A stretch of DNA of 64,000 bases from Thermoguttaceae bacterium (lineage in GTDB: Bacteria; Planctomycetota; Planctomycetia; Pirellulales; Thermoguttaceae): positions 1 through 64,000 of the forward strand of contig JANXBW010000020.1 of assembly GCA_025060325.1 (NCBI GenBank), written 5' to 3'. The notes beneath the pieces were generated by a model. That model was given only the letters and a program-made list of their open reading frames with translations. It was not told the origin of the DNA and searched no databases. The position numbers were made by a program, and so were the translations under genes. Each line of letters begins with the position of its first letter. Position 1 is the stretch's first letter. This document shows positions 1 through 9,080 of the stretch, one piece after another.

Positions 1-782
1 AGCGGCCGAATCGACCGCTGGCATGCCCAGTGAGCAAGGGGAGCAAGCTGAAATTGCTGTTAACTTCTCGCTCGGAACCCCCGCCTCGAGCTTTCAACGC
101 TGCGACACTTATCTCCTTTTCGCTAAATAGCTCCACGACCGAGGTCTAGCGCTTGCCGGCGTGGTGGCAGAAACCGTAAACAAATACGATTTGCTGGCGA
201 AAGTCGCGCCGGGCAGCGAAACCCTGCTTAAAAACGAATCCACAAGTGCGTTAACGACTAAGAGTAGTGCGATAGCGTTGCGTCCGTTGATATCATGCTG
301 CCTTAGCCGTTTTGGTGGCGAGGGGATTGTTCGCGTAGAGTCTACAAGCGCTGCGTGGGGTGATCGCGTCATCCTGATGCCCTCATATCCGTTTCGTCCG
401 GTTCTTCTCCAATCAGGAGCTCCGAAGATAAAGCAACTGGACCAGGCGGCGCCTGCGGGGCAACCAGGCCTCTACTGGCCGGCGCTTGTGAGAGCGAGGG
501 CCGTTGCAGACCACGTGGATCCCTCGGTAATACACAAGCCCCTGCCGCAAAGTCTCCAGAACGACGATAAGCAACTCTGCATTGCACCGCGGGCCAACGG
601 GCGGAACGACCGGTTTCCTCGTAGGTAAGCCCGGAGAGCGGCCAGATGAGAGTCCTTCACTGTTAAACAGAAGTGGCCAGCACCATTTCAGACGTATTGG
701 TCTTAGTGAGGATTTGTCACCAATCCTGCTGTGCGTAGCGCATCAAGGTGTTGGTAGTGGTTGGGGAGACGCCTTTGCCAAA

Positions 783-803
783 GCCCGGCCCCTCAGGCCG
801 GGC
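783..803. repeat. GC-rich hairpin (8-bp stem)
   Basis: GCCCGGCC at 783-790 is followed by its exact complement GGCCGGGC at 796-803, with a 5-nt loop. No T-run follows on either strand, so a Rho-independent terminator is not supported. It lies in a gene-free region and has no assigned role. Confidence 0.5.
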
Positions 804-1432
804 CTGCGGTCCTTACGCGGGGTTGGCATCACCGCCCGTGCCCCTGCCGCATCCAGCGCGTCTCAGTTTTCTGGTAGCGACGGCGCTCGACTTTGTCTTA
901 AAGAAAGTATTGTCCTATCGGACTACGTGCTCAAACACCTCGGTCTCATCCGAAGAAAACGAGGTCTAAAGCCCCCGGCAGTGGACCGGTTCTCCCTTAG
1001 CCGGACCGCATCGGACCAGCAGCGGTCGGGGCCGACGCCCCCGAAAGCCGGGTCGGTGCAGCTGCGGGCGAACCGCTTCCGCACTGACGGCAATGCCGCT
1101 TTTCAGTGCCAGCACCGCACAGGTCCACCGCGAGCGGACCAGGCCGAAATCGCGGGGCGTCTTCTCCACCCGCCAGCCGTCCACCCATGCCGCTCCCACT
1201 GGGAAAATCCCCGTCGGTCGCTGGCTCCAAAGCCCATACGGAGCCCCACGCCGCCCACACGCGGAAGATCCCGCACCTTTTGGCCGGCTGCCCCAAAGCT
1301 TCTGCCACACCCCCTTACCAATATGCTGACTTGACCCGGGAGATGGCTTTGGGACTGACCTGAAGGGACTGGGTGCCCACCCCGGCTACTTCACGGTTTG
1401 CCGGCGATAATGGCCGGTCGAATTCCTCCGGC

Positions 1433-1478
1433 TGCCGCATCTGGGCTCCAGTAATTGCCGCATCTCGGCTCCAGTAAA
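1433..1478. repeat. 23-bp imperfect tandem repeat, two copies
   Basis: Two adjacent copies of a 23-bp unit containing TGCCGCATCT and GGCTCCAGTAA differ at only a few positions. No gene overlaps convincingly and only two copies exist, so this is a local duplication and not a CRISPR. Confidence 0.6.
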
Positions 1479-1933
1479 AGGAGCACGAAGGCCGTTTGCA
1501 CCTGGCAGTCGCGAGGGACCAACCCCAGAGAGATCTGGCGGTCTTCGGGCAAAAGGCGGGTGATGGTGCTGCCTTCCATTGCTCGGCCCCCATGGTCTTG
1601 ACTTTTTTCCAAACATCCGTGTCCCGACCGAAGGGCCAAGCCTTTTTATTTGGCAAGATAAGTTAAGATGCTTCCGCTACCCTCCCCGTGTGGAGCTATT
1701 TAGTTGGGGAAGCTGCTTAGGCCGGCCGGTGAGCGCTATGGGGCCGCATTCTGACCAGGTCATCGCTCGAGGGGGTGTCTTTTAACCCTTTCGTTCTAGA
1801 ACTTTTCAACAACTTGTGGCCCCGCAGGTGGCCCTGTAAGTGACGGAAAGGGGGAAAAAGAGCGGCCAGGATACTAGATATTGTGCTAGCTGCCACCTGG
1901 TGCCACTATATGCAGGACTATACACCCCCCGAC

Positions 1934-2290
1934 TGGAGGCGGCGGGAATCGAACCCGCGTCCCGCGACAGCTGCAGCACAGGCTTCTACGTGCGTAGTCG
2001 GTTTTTTAGATTTCGCCGAGTGGGCTCCAACCGACAGGATCCCGCGCGGCTAGTTGGGTGTGTGCCTGATGCCGGGCCCACCCAACCAAGCCCGACACGA
2101 GCCGAGTTTCGGGGCCAGCCTTCAGAGCTCCTCGGCTAAGCTCCTCGGCCGGGGCTGCGCGGTTAGTTTAGGCAGCCAAAGCCAAGCTGGTGTTGGCAGG
2201 TATTTTTCGGTCAGCTTTTTACGTGGGCCGCTGACCAACCACGGCACGCCACCTGCACTCAGACTGCCCGGTCGAATCCAATTCGCCCCC
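1934..2290 (-). ncRNA. ssrA: tmRNA (transfer-messenger RNA), one-piece
   Basis: On the minus strand the 5' end (2290) begins GGGGGCG and continues with the conserved tmRNA start motif GGATTCGACCGGG. The 3' end (1934) carries a T-arm of the form GGTTCGATTCCCGCC and an acceptor strand CGCCTCCA. The two ends pair as a 7-bp acceptor stem with one G-U pair. The 3' CCA is not encoded, because GTC follows the discriminator A. An internal tag frame ending LALAA-stop lies at 2168-2197. The length of about 357 nt and the uninterrupted order fit a one-piece tmRNA. Its role is trans-translation: rescue of stalled ribosomes and tagging of the nascent chain for proteolysis by ClpXP-type proteases. The clpC gene is about 40 kb away and not linked. 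Confidence 0.95.
2168..2197 (-). other. tmRNA-encoded proteolysis tag (ANTSLALAA)
   Basis: Reading the minus strand from the GCC resume codon at 2195-2197 gives A-N-T-S-L-A-L-A-A followed by TAA at 2168-2170. A second TAA lies two bases further downstream in another frame. The C-terminal LALAA matches the universal degron ending (ALAA/LAA) of bacterial tmRNA tags. The resume codon was placed by analogy with the E. coli tag (A-N-D...), so the start is inference while the stop and ending are read directly. Confidence 0.85.
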
Positions 2291-2642
2291 GGGTTTTCAA
2301 GGCAGGCTAGTCAATAGACCTCAGCCCCTGCATTAGTATATTACGGCCTCGGACCCAGAAACTTGCGCGAAAATTTTCGGTTTTCTTTCGGCTTCGCCGA
2401 CGCTCAGACTAAAGAGAACTCACCGCCGGACATAGCACCGCGATATTTTCGTAGCCTCCCGGGCAAAGGCTACAACCCCCATTCTCAGAACCCCGCGTCG
2501 GGACCACCCATCGTGGAATTTAATCTCCACCCCTGCCGCTTCCTGCCAAGTTCGTGCCTCGCCTGTGTCAGCCGAGAAATTCCTTCGCTATCCGGCTCTG
2601 AGTCGAAAAGTGCCTTCTCCGCACCGATAGCTTCGGAAACGG
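2291..2642. other. Intergenic region upstream of tmRNA
   Basis: About 350 bases without a gene. It should hold the tmRNA promoter. A TATACT hexamer on the minus strand (2335-2340) could be a -10 box about 40 bases before the mature 5' end, but no convincing -35 partner is visible. A small hairpin with a TTC loop (2389-2401) is present. Confidence 0.4.
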
Positions 2643-3656
2643 CTATGCGATGGGGGTGTTAGCCGTGCTCAAGTACTGCCGATAGGCGACGGGCCCGCCG
2701 GCCACCACAAGGGCCATCACCACCCCATTTTCCCTCCAAAGGCTGGCCGAGAACGTGGCTGTATTGAGCATCGGTGCTTCCGGGGGGATGGCGGGTGCGC
2801 CCGACACATCGGAGGCAAAAACGTACAGGGTTGCCCGCCCGCTTCCAATCCGTGGTAAATCGAAGGCAACGGCCTCTGTCCCTCCGACCATTCGCACCCA
2901 TCTCCACCGAGATTGGGCAACTCCCCCCACGAATTTGGAGGGGCGATATCCCCACGGTGGATCCTCAGCAGAAACCGGGGTACCCGAGGCGAAAATCGCC
3001 TCCTCCCCCTGAAACGTGGCAATAGCCAGCTGCAGGACCTGTTCGACCGATTGCGATTCTGAGTAGCCAGGCCTAAAAAGCCATAAAACTGGCCAAATTG
3101 CGCAAAATAGCAAGGCAGTAAGACCGATCGATACCGACACCCAAACGGCTACTCCACGCTCCAAGTGTTTGCCACGGAAGACCCCCCGGACACGATTTGC
3201 GAAACGGGAATAGCTATTTGAAAGGTCCAAATTCTGATCCGGACCGGCCTCACTTGACTGGCTCTGACCCCAGAAGCCCGGGAGCGCCGCACCTGGGGTG
3301 GGAGTTACCACAGCAGGCACAGCCTCCGCGCTGCCACCCCCAACCTCGGAAGAAGCAGCCTCCGCCTCGTGGCTAACAGAAGAGATGCCAAATCTTGCGG
3401 CTAAAGCCGACAGAACACCTTCCGCCAATCCGGGCGGCGTCGGCACAGCATGCATCAACCGGCGAATTCTTTCATCCGCCGCCAAGACCGCCTCGAACCG
3501 GGCTTTCGCCTCCGTGTCGCTCTTAAGAGCTTCAGCTAACGAACTGAGAGCAGGATCCGAAAGGCTATCCTTGGCGGGCTGAAATATTTCCATCAGGCGG
3601 TCCGCAGCGGCCGGGACCGGGCCACCACAGCGCTTATTTCTTTTTCTCCGATTCAC
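2643..3656 (-). CDS. Putative single-pass membrane anti-sigma factor
   Basis: A 337-residue protein read from a GTG start preceded by AAGGA at good spacing. That start lies inside the last codons of the ECF sigma gene (23-base overlap), which implies translational coupling. Residues 1-165 are a cytoplasmic, Ala/Glu-rich and partly low-complexity region. One strong membrane span lies at about 169-194, followed by an extracytoplasmic domain of about 140 residues rich in beta-type sequence. This topology and the overlap with a sigma gene are typical of anti-sigma factors. However, no HxxxCxxC zinc anti-sigma motif is present, and I do not recognise the outer domain. The function as anti-sigma is therefore inferred from position and topology; a sigma-regulated membrane protein of other role is the alternative. 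The translational unit ends at 2643, 350 bases before tmRNA, which is transcribed in the same direction. Confidence 0.7.
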   Translation of the reverse strand: MNRRKRNKRCGGPVPAAADRLMEIFQPAKDSLSDPALSSLAEALKSDTEAKARFEAVLAADERIRRLMHAVPTPPGLAEGVLSALAARFGISSVSHEAEAASSEVGGGSAEAVPAVVTPTPGAALPGFWGQSQSSEAGPDQNLDLSNSYSRFANRVRGVFRGKHLERGVAVWVSVSIGLTALLFCAIWPVLWLFRPGYSESQSVEQVLQLAIATFQGEEAIFASGTPVSAEDPPWGYRPSKFVGGVAQSRWRWVRMVGGTEAVAFDLPRIGSGRATLYVFASDVSGAPAIPPEAPMLNTATFSASLWRENGVVMALVVAGGPVAYRQYLSTANTPIA

Positions 3657-4212
3657 GGGCTAAGTCCTTCGTTTTCGAAGGTCTCCGCTTTTTTTCCCGT
3701 GCTCTAGCCACCACGTCTTGCGTTGGTTCGAGCAACTCCCGCAGTCGCCTTTTTGCCCGAAACAATCCGCTCATTACGGTCCCCATGGGCAGCCGAAGTT
3801 GCTCGGCGATCTCCTGGTAGGAAAGGTCGTCAAAGTAAAACATCGTCACCAGGATCCGCCACCGGGGCGGCAATTGGGCAAGGGCCCGTCGCAAGGCACC
3901 AACTTGTTCCGGTTCCTCCGGCTGACTGTCCGACTCCTGTCGATCCAGCACTTCCGGCGGGCAAGCCTCTTCTCCCCCTTGGTCACGAAGGTGATTCAGA
4001 AAAAGACGCCGACAGATCCGGGTGAGCCAAGGCCAGACTTTCTCCGGAGACCGGAGCTGAGAGCGCTTCTCGAACGCCCGGCAGAAAACCTCCTGAGTCA
4101 AATCTCTGGCCTGATGGTAATCTCCCGTCAGAAAGAGAGAATACCGAAATAGCTGGTCGGCGTACTGGCGGACCACTTCAGCGAAATCCCAGTCGCCGCT
4201 TGTCTGGCTCAT
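3634..4212 (-). CDS. RNA polymerase sigma factor, ECF (sigma-70 family)
   Basis: 192 residues from an ATG at 4212 with AGGGG upstream; a start 27 bases earlier is possible but lacks a better site. Region sigma-2 lies at about residues 10-75, with the signature GDYHQARDLTQEVFCRAF and a following WPWLTRICRRLFLNHLRD helix. Sigma-4 lies at about 112-165, with LPPRWR...DLSYQEIAEQLRLPMGTVMSGLFRAKRRLR, the -35-binding helix-turn-helix. Region sigma-3 is absent, as expected for ECF factors. The C-terminus carries an unusual highly basic tail (K/R/E-rich, about 25 residues) past sigma-4. It overlaps the start of the membrane protein at 2643-3656, its presumed regulator. Function: directs RNA polymerase to a stress or envelope-response regulon. 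The exact ECF group cannot be told by eye. Confidence 0.93.
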   Translation of the reverse strand: MSQTSGDWDFAEVVRQYADQLFRYSLFLTGDYHQARDLTQEVFCRAFEKRSQLRSPEKVWPWLTRICRRLFLNHLRDQGGEEACPPEVLDRQESDSQPEEPEQVGALRRALAQLPPRWRILVTMFYFDDLSYQEIAEQLRLPMGTVMSGLFRAKRRLRELLEPTQDVVARAREKKRRPSKTKDLARESEKKK

Positions 4213-4788
4213 AACAGGCCCCTGATTAATGACACCCAAAGCCGCCCCAATATTCCTGGGGTCGGATCCCCCCGGCCAAACGACGCTATTTTACTCCCCT
4301 CACACCCGTCTCCCCAGCCATACGGCAGAAAAAAGGGAGGAACTGCCTCATCTTTGCGAGGCTTCATGTCAGATTTGTCCACATGGACACCATCACCCAC
4401 CTAATAGAGAAAACTTCGTGCAGCTTGTGAGCGAATTGCCGACTTTGCGTACGACTCCGGCTTTAGCGGACATGCCGGCCAATTTTCCCCTTTTCGGTTC
4501 GATTCTGAGGCGTTGGGTTTTTGGGTCTGAGCTGGATAATACTTCACCCAGAATGCGCGGTCTTATGAAGAACGCGAAATCCACTTCGTCGATACACGAC
4601 GGTGCGCCTCAAAGCTGCTTATTTCATGCGCCACAACACCCTCGCACAGAATTCCCGCCAATTCCCTCGGTGATCCCCTGCCTAAGAACGATCCTTACGG
4701 GCCCGGACTGAATGTATGGCTCGTTCGGGTTTAGATCATATACACCCGGGAACTTAGGCGCCCGCAGAGGCAATGGTGCTTCAGCTGC
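4213..4788. other. Intergenic region upstream of the ECF sigma gene
   Basis: About 575 bases between the sigma factor and the end of hemC. No protein-like frame is visible. It should contain the promoter for the sigma/anti-sigma pair, possibly autoregulated, but I could not identify a repeated ECF promoter motif by eye. Confidence 0.4.
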
Positions 4789-5724
4789 CTAGTCGGAGGG
4801 CAATCCCATCGGCCTGGACCTGGCCAGTGCGATGCACTCCCCGGCGCCCATGCCGAGAAGCTGGGTGGCAAGCTTTTCGCCGAGTAAGTCCGCGTTTTGC
4901 GGACTGTCGGACTGGGTTGCGTCCAGTCGGCGACGACCATCCGGCGAGAGGACCCGGCCTGCCAAGACGAGTCGCTCGTTGCGGATCATTCCTAGGGCGG
5001 CCACAGGGGCAAGACATCCCCCCTTAAGATAGCGGAGAAAAGACCTTTCTGCCTCGACGGCGGCTCTGGTTGGATAGTGATCAAGCCTGCCCACCAGCCG
5101 GACTAAGTCCGGATCGTCGGTCCTTACCTCAACGGCTAGTGCTCCCTGACCCGGGGCCGGCAGCATAAACGCACCCGGCAGTCGGTGGCAGTCAGAAGTC
5201 AACCGATTAAGACGTTGCAAGCCGGCTTCGGCAAGAACGATCGCGTCAAACTGCCCCTCGCGAAGCTTCCGCAGTCGCGTGTCAACATTGCCGCGTAGCG
5301 GCTCTATTCGCAAGTGTGGATAAAGATACCACAGCTGTGCCCGCCGCCGCGGACTAGTTGTTCCCACAACGACCGGGCTTGCCAAGACGGAAAGCCCTTC
5401 CGCTCGCGGACAGACCAACACATCGAAGGGAGATTCGCGGGCAAGCACCGCTGCCAGCCTTAGTCCAGCAACCGGTTCGGTTGGCAGATCTTTCAGACTG
5501 TGAACGGCGATATCCACCCGGCCATCAAGAAGTGCATCCTGGAGTTCCTTGGTGAAAATCCCTCGCGATTCCCCAAGTGGCGGGGCACCTTCCTGCTGCC
5601 TGTCTCCAGTGGTCGTGATTAAGACCAGTTGGACAGCCGCTCCCAGATCCGCTAATAACTGGGCAACCTGGGCCGTTTGAGACCGAGCAAGTTGACTTCC
5701 CCGCGTGCCTATGCGGATGTGCAC
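4789..5724 (-). CDS. hemC: Hydroxymethylbilane synthase (porphobilinogen deaminase)
   Basis: 311 residues, GTG start with AAAGGAG about 8 bases upstream. It polymerises four porphobilinogen units to hydroxymethylbilane in tetrapyrrole (haem, sirohaem) biosynthesis, in the cytoplasm. The N-terminus IRIGTRGSQLARSQT is diagnostic. It is followed by TTTGDRQ, the AVHSLKDLPTE segment, TSPRRRAQL and the lyase core PAPGQGALAVEVR. Cys237 in LKGGCLAPVAALG is the residue that covalently holds the dipyrromethane cofactor. The C-terminal domain ends GMGAGECIALAR. Length is normal for the family. No other haem gene is adjacent: the HEAT-like gene lies upstream and the sigma gene downstream, all on the same strand but well separated, so it is probably monocistronic. 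Confidence 0.97.
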   Translation of the reverse strand: MHIRIGTRGSQLARSQTAQVAQLLADLGAAVQLVLITTTGDRQQEGAPPLGESRGIFTKELQDALLDGRVDIAVHSLKDLPTEPVAGLRLAAVLARESPFDVLVCPRAEGLSVLASPVVVGTTSPRRRAQLWYLYPHLRIEPLRGNVDTRLRKLREGQFDAIVLAEAGLQRLNRLTSDCHRLPGAFMLPAPGQGALAVEVRTDDPDLVRLVGRLDHYPTRAAVEAERSFLRYLKGGCLAPVAALGMIRNERLVLAGRVLSPDGRRRLDATQSDSPQNADLLGEKLATQLLGMGAGECIALARSRPMGLPSD

Positions 5725-5960
5725 AGGATTTCTCCTTTAACTCTCCTGTGGGTGCACAGCCCGGCCGAGTGATCTGGTGGCAGGTCAAGATAGCCGATAA
5801 GTGACCAATCGAAAAGGCATGCGCGCGTCTAAGACAATCTTGACGGCGGGACAACGCGGGGGGCCAGTTCGGCTAAGAGAGCCGCTGGAGTGCCATCGCC
5901 CAGCAAAACCACCGTACTGGGAGAGGTCGATTGGGGAATAAGGGACTTCAATTAGAAACC

Positions 5961-5978
5961 GGCCCTTTAGGACGGGCC
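5961..5978 (-). terminator. Possible terminator of the HEAT/receiver-like gene
   Basis: On the minus strand GGCCC and GGGCC (5961-5978) form a 5-bp stem with an 8-nt loop, followed by GGTTTCTAATT, about 30 bases after the stop codon at 6008. The stem is short and the T-run is interrupted, so this is tentative. Confidence 0.35.
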
Positions 5979-6007
5979 TCAACCTGGCTGTGGCTTAGCC
6001 GGGAAGC

Positions 6008-8383
6008 CTATGGGGGGAATGCACCAACCTGGATGGTCGCCGGTTGTCGGCCCTCAATGGCATCCAGAATGGCCCCGAGGATTTCTCGCTCTATAGGGCT
6101 GGTCGGTCCAATTTGGTTGTACAAGTCGTACTGCCGCTCAATTTGTTTCGTGGTCAACAAAATTCCAAAGCGAGAGACAGTTTCTCCAAACACTTGAACT
6201 GCCTCCCGTCGTAATGCTTCCGGCACCGACTGGCGACTGGCAAACTGGACAAGACTCGTCTGAGCTGTCGGAGAGCCAATCGCACCTAAGAGTTTCATCG
6301 CCGCCGGCGCCCGATCCGGAAAGTTAAGCTGAACGGCCAGAACCGGCTCCATTCGGCTTAGCGAAAGTATTTGGGCCGTGCGGTCAATATCCCTAGCTAA
6401 GACCTGCAGGATGGCTTGGGCTACCCAGCTGCGCTCATTGCGGGCCAAAAGTGCTCCGTGATCTAGCCGGCGCAACTCGTCCACTTGCCACTTAATTGAC
6501 TCTAGCGAATGTGGTCGAGAAAAGGCCTTCCCCATGGGGTTTCGTGCCGCCACCTGTTGGGCGCGGTCCAGTGTGCCGGCCCGCGCCCAAATCCCCACCG
6601 GCACGGGTGCAGACCGGCAATCAGCTGCCAGCTGCTGAACTAATGTATCCACAGGCGGATCGTCAAGGCCCAAGTCAAGGAAAGCAACTTCGAAATCCGG
6701 CGAATTTGTCAACAAACGGAAGGCGTCCCGCCCGGTGCGAACTGTGTCCACCTCGAAGCCAAGCTGAACCAAAAACCCTGCCACCGTCATTGCCTCTGCC
6801 GTATTGGCCGAGGCTATCAAAGCTCGGCTTCTGCCTTCCGAGGCCAGGAAAAACCGCACAGTTTCCCCCAACCAACTGGCCCCAGCAAAGTGACAGTTTT
6901 CAGCATGTTGCAGGATCGCAGTTAAAGCGAAGAACCGTACACGCCGATCAGCTCGCCGAAGCGCTTCCACAACCGGGGAGGGATCCACATGACTTGAGGT
7001 CAACAACCGCTCGTCAGATCGGCCCGCGACTATCGCCAATACGACGGCACTAGCAATGGGCAACCGGTGCTCCTGGCCTAGACAAAAGACCTGGATAAGT
7101 TCGGCACAGGAGATCTGATCCCATGCCTTGGCTAACTTGTTTGCTGCTTCTGCAATCTCCCGCAGACTTCCCTGCCCGCCGGCAAGCTCTGCCGCGCACA
7201 GCAGGTTGTAGTGCGAAGCTAATGCAAGCTGAGGAGCCATCTGAGCTGCCGCCCGGGCCAAGAATGCCGCTTCCCTCCTCCGCACCTCGCCCACTGGGAG
7301 TTGCTTTACCTCGGGGACGCCTTGCTGGTGATCCCAAAACCACCATGCACAAGTGGCACCGCGCTCCGCGGCAAGAGCTTCATTCAATAGCTGACGTACC
7401 TGTCGGACCAAAAGCCCAGCGGCTGCCTCGGGCTGGGGCACATCGCCGTAGAGGCTAGCGAAGACTTGCCAGGCTTGGCGACCAGCGGCACTATCTGCTC
7501 GAACCGTCGCCGCAACCAGGAGATAAGGCCCGAGCCCCTCCAATCGGAGCATGCCCGCCAAGCTGGCCGCCTCCGCCGCCATCGGTTCTGGCCCTTCCTG
7601 AAGTATCGCCCGAAGCGGCCCAACAGCCTCCTCTCCCAATTGTTTAAGCACGTTTAAGGCGCGACGCTGAAAATGGCCCGACGTGACATCCGGCGAACTT
7701 TTGCCCGCCACCAGCCCCTCAACCAAGGGTGCGACAGCAAAGCCCCCGGAGCGCCGCAGGTCTTCGGCGGCTTTCATGGCAACGCGGACATCTTCATCAC
7801 TCAGCTGGGCGACCAGTTTCCGAAGCCGGTCGATATCCCGGCGGTGGGCATCAAGAGCCGCCCCTAACGCCTGGGCCAAATCCCGAGCTTCCGGCGCAAG
7901 CTCCGGCCGCATGGCCATTTGGTAAAACATCTCCGCACCGAAGCGCTCCTCCAAATCCACAAGTGTCGCCCGCCGCGTAGCGTCATCTTGGTTGGCAAGT
8001 TCGACGAGAATCTTCTTGATAAAGCCCTTCGCCAAATCGACCTCGCCCAGATCGGCCAAAATCTTGGCAGCCCGAGCGCACTCCCACGGAAAGGTCGGGT
8101 TGGTGGCGAGAATGGCTTGGGCCGCCGGACTAGCCGTCGATGGAGCGGAGGTCCCTTCCGGTGGATTAGCAGCCAGGGGGGCAGCCTGTTCCGCGGGAGC
8201 CTGGAACGCTCCCCCACCGCCGGGTTGACCCTGGGCGGCCGCCAAGGGCAAGGCTAAAAGGCAGGCTATGCCGCAACAGCAAAGCCCCCGTAATACGAAT
8301 GAGGCCACTGCCCCCAAACGTCCGAACCGTTGGCGTTTCAGGGAACACTTCGCGATTTTCAAGGATTTACGCCTCCGGAGCAA
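6008..8383 (-). CDS. Exported HEAT-repeat-like protein with embedded receiver-like domain
   Basis: 791 residues. A long basic N-terminus and a hydrophobic stretch (about residues 27-50, ending LALPLAAAQG) look like a signal peptide. Residues 50-110 are a Pro/Ala-rich linker. About 110-510 is alpha-helical with repeated two-helix units such as LNVLKQLGEEAVGPLRAIL and VVEALRRADRRVRFFALTAIL, resembling HEAT/ARM repeats. About 515-640 resembles a response-regulator receiver: ALIASANTAEAMTVAGFL, then DFEVAFLDLGLDD with an Asp near 566 at the phosphoacceptor position, and a late Lys in PMGKAFSRP. The acidic pair normally found after the first strand is missing (SANTAEA instead). A short helical C-terminus follows (SPTAQTSLVQFAS...REAVQVF). 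No kinase or DNA-binding domain is present. Function unknown; a scaffold with a degenerate, non-phosphorylated receiver is my best reading. Confidence 0.8.
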   Translation of the reverse strand: MLRRRKSLKIAKCSLKRQRFGRLGAVASFVLRGLCCCGIACLLALPLAAAQGQPGGGGAFQAPAEQAAPLAANPPEGTSAPSTASPAAQAILATNPTFPWECARAAKILADLGEVDLAKGFIKKILVELANQDDATRRATLVDLEERFGAEMFYQMAMRPELAPEARDLAQALGAALDAHRRDIDRLRKLVAQLSDEDVRVAMKAAEDLRRSGGFAVAPLVEGLVAGKSSPDVTSGHFQRRALNVLKQLGEEAVGPLRAILQEGPEPMAAEAASLAGMLRLEGLGPYLLVAATVRADSAAGRQAWQVFASLYGDVPQPEAAAGLLVRQVRQLLNEALAAERGATCAWWFWDHQQGVPEVKQLPVGEVRRREAAFLARAAAQMAPQLALASHYNLLCAAELAGGQGSLREIAEAANKLAKAWDQISCAELIQVFCLGQEHRLPIASAVVLAIVAGRSDERLLTSSHVDPSPVVEALRRADRRVRFFALTAILQHAENCHFAGASWLGETVRFFLASEGRSRALIASANTAEAMTVAGFLVQLGFEVDTVRTGRDAFRLLTNSPDFEVAFLDLGLDDPPVDTLVQQLAADCRSAPVPVGIWARAGTLDRAQQVAARNPMGKAFSRPHSLESIKWQVDELRRLDHGALLARNERSWVAQAILQVLARDIDRTAQILSLSRMEPVLAVQLNFPDRAPAAMKLLGAIGSPTAQTSLVQFASRQSVPEALRREAVQVFGETVSRFGILLTTKQIERQYDLYNQIGPTSPIEREILGAILDAIEGRQPATIQVGAFPP

Positions 8384-9080
8384 TTAGAAAACAGCCTTTG
8401 TCAACTTTATGATGTTTGCCATTCGCTCGTCTAAAACCGCAAACACACAAGCGTGTGAAGCGCGGCTGTGCTGATCTTGCTCGCATGTTGCAGCCTGTTT
8501 ACGGGTCAGTACGGTTTCGCAGCGCGCCACGCGGAAATCCACCCCCCATGACAATCCGCAACCGAACTGGAGGCGGAATCGCCGAAGGACCCTTACCACC
8601 CTCAAAACCGGAATAACCTCTACCCTTGCCGCTAAATGGGCACCACCCGCAAGTCAACGGCCTGAAGAGTTGCACGCGGATGTCTTTAGGAGAACTTCCC
8701 GGCCGTACCCCTCCCCGGCCTTAACACTAGCTAGTCGCCGTAAGTCAAATCAGCAAACTTTTCCCTCGGGAAACTTTTCCGTTCCTTAACCCGAGGCCCC
8801 CATACTTTCCACTTTAATTGCCGAGTGGGCAAATTGTTACTTTCCGCCACCCCTCAGGGAGATTGGTACCCCGCTGCCCGAGTGGCCCGAGACTTGGCCC
8901 CCGAGAGATCTATTAGCCTCATCGACGGGCGGATAGGGCACTAACGGGGATCTTTACGCCCTCATTCCGCTTGTGAGCCCCGAGGAACAATGGTCGCCAC
9001 GACCGATCCGTTTCCCCCACTTGCCCCAAAACCCGGCAGTCGCCCTCTTCGTGCCTAGCACGGCCCTTTGAGACCGCCAA
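8384..9080. other. Intergenic region between argH and the HEAT-like gene
   Basis: About 700 bases with no credible gene. It contains a direct repeat of AAACTTTTCC (around 8757-8780) and an inverted pair CCTCGGG/CCCGAGG separated by about 19 bases, downstream of argH on its coding strand. A poor terminator is possible. The upstream control region of the HEAT-like gene must also lie here. Confidence 0.4.

Larger units (their letters stand above)
1..1933. other. Gene-free stretch with a GC-rich hairpin and a short tandem repeat
   Basis: I see no reading frame here with protein-like composition. Several frames are open on both strands, but all are Arg/Pro/Gly-rich products of high GC and none has a good ribosome binding site. 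Two structures are visible: a perfect 8-bp inverted repeat with a 5-nt loop at 783-803, and a 23-bp tandem repeat (two copies with few differences) at about 1433-1478. The left edge could hold the last few codons of a gene cut by the window border, but this cannot be decided. Confidence 0.5.

Noticed and set aside
582-1334. 250-codon plus-strand open frame
   Set aside because: Arg/Pro/Gly/Ser-rich, no ribosome binding site, no domain-like pattern; open because of high GC.
1433-1478. CRISPR array
   Set aside because: Only two adjacent copies without spacers.
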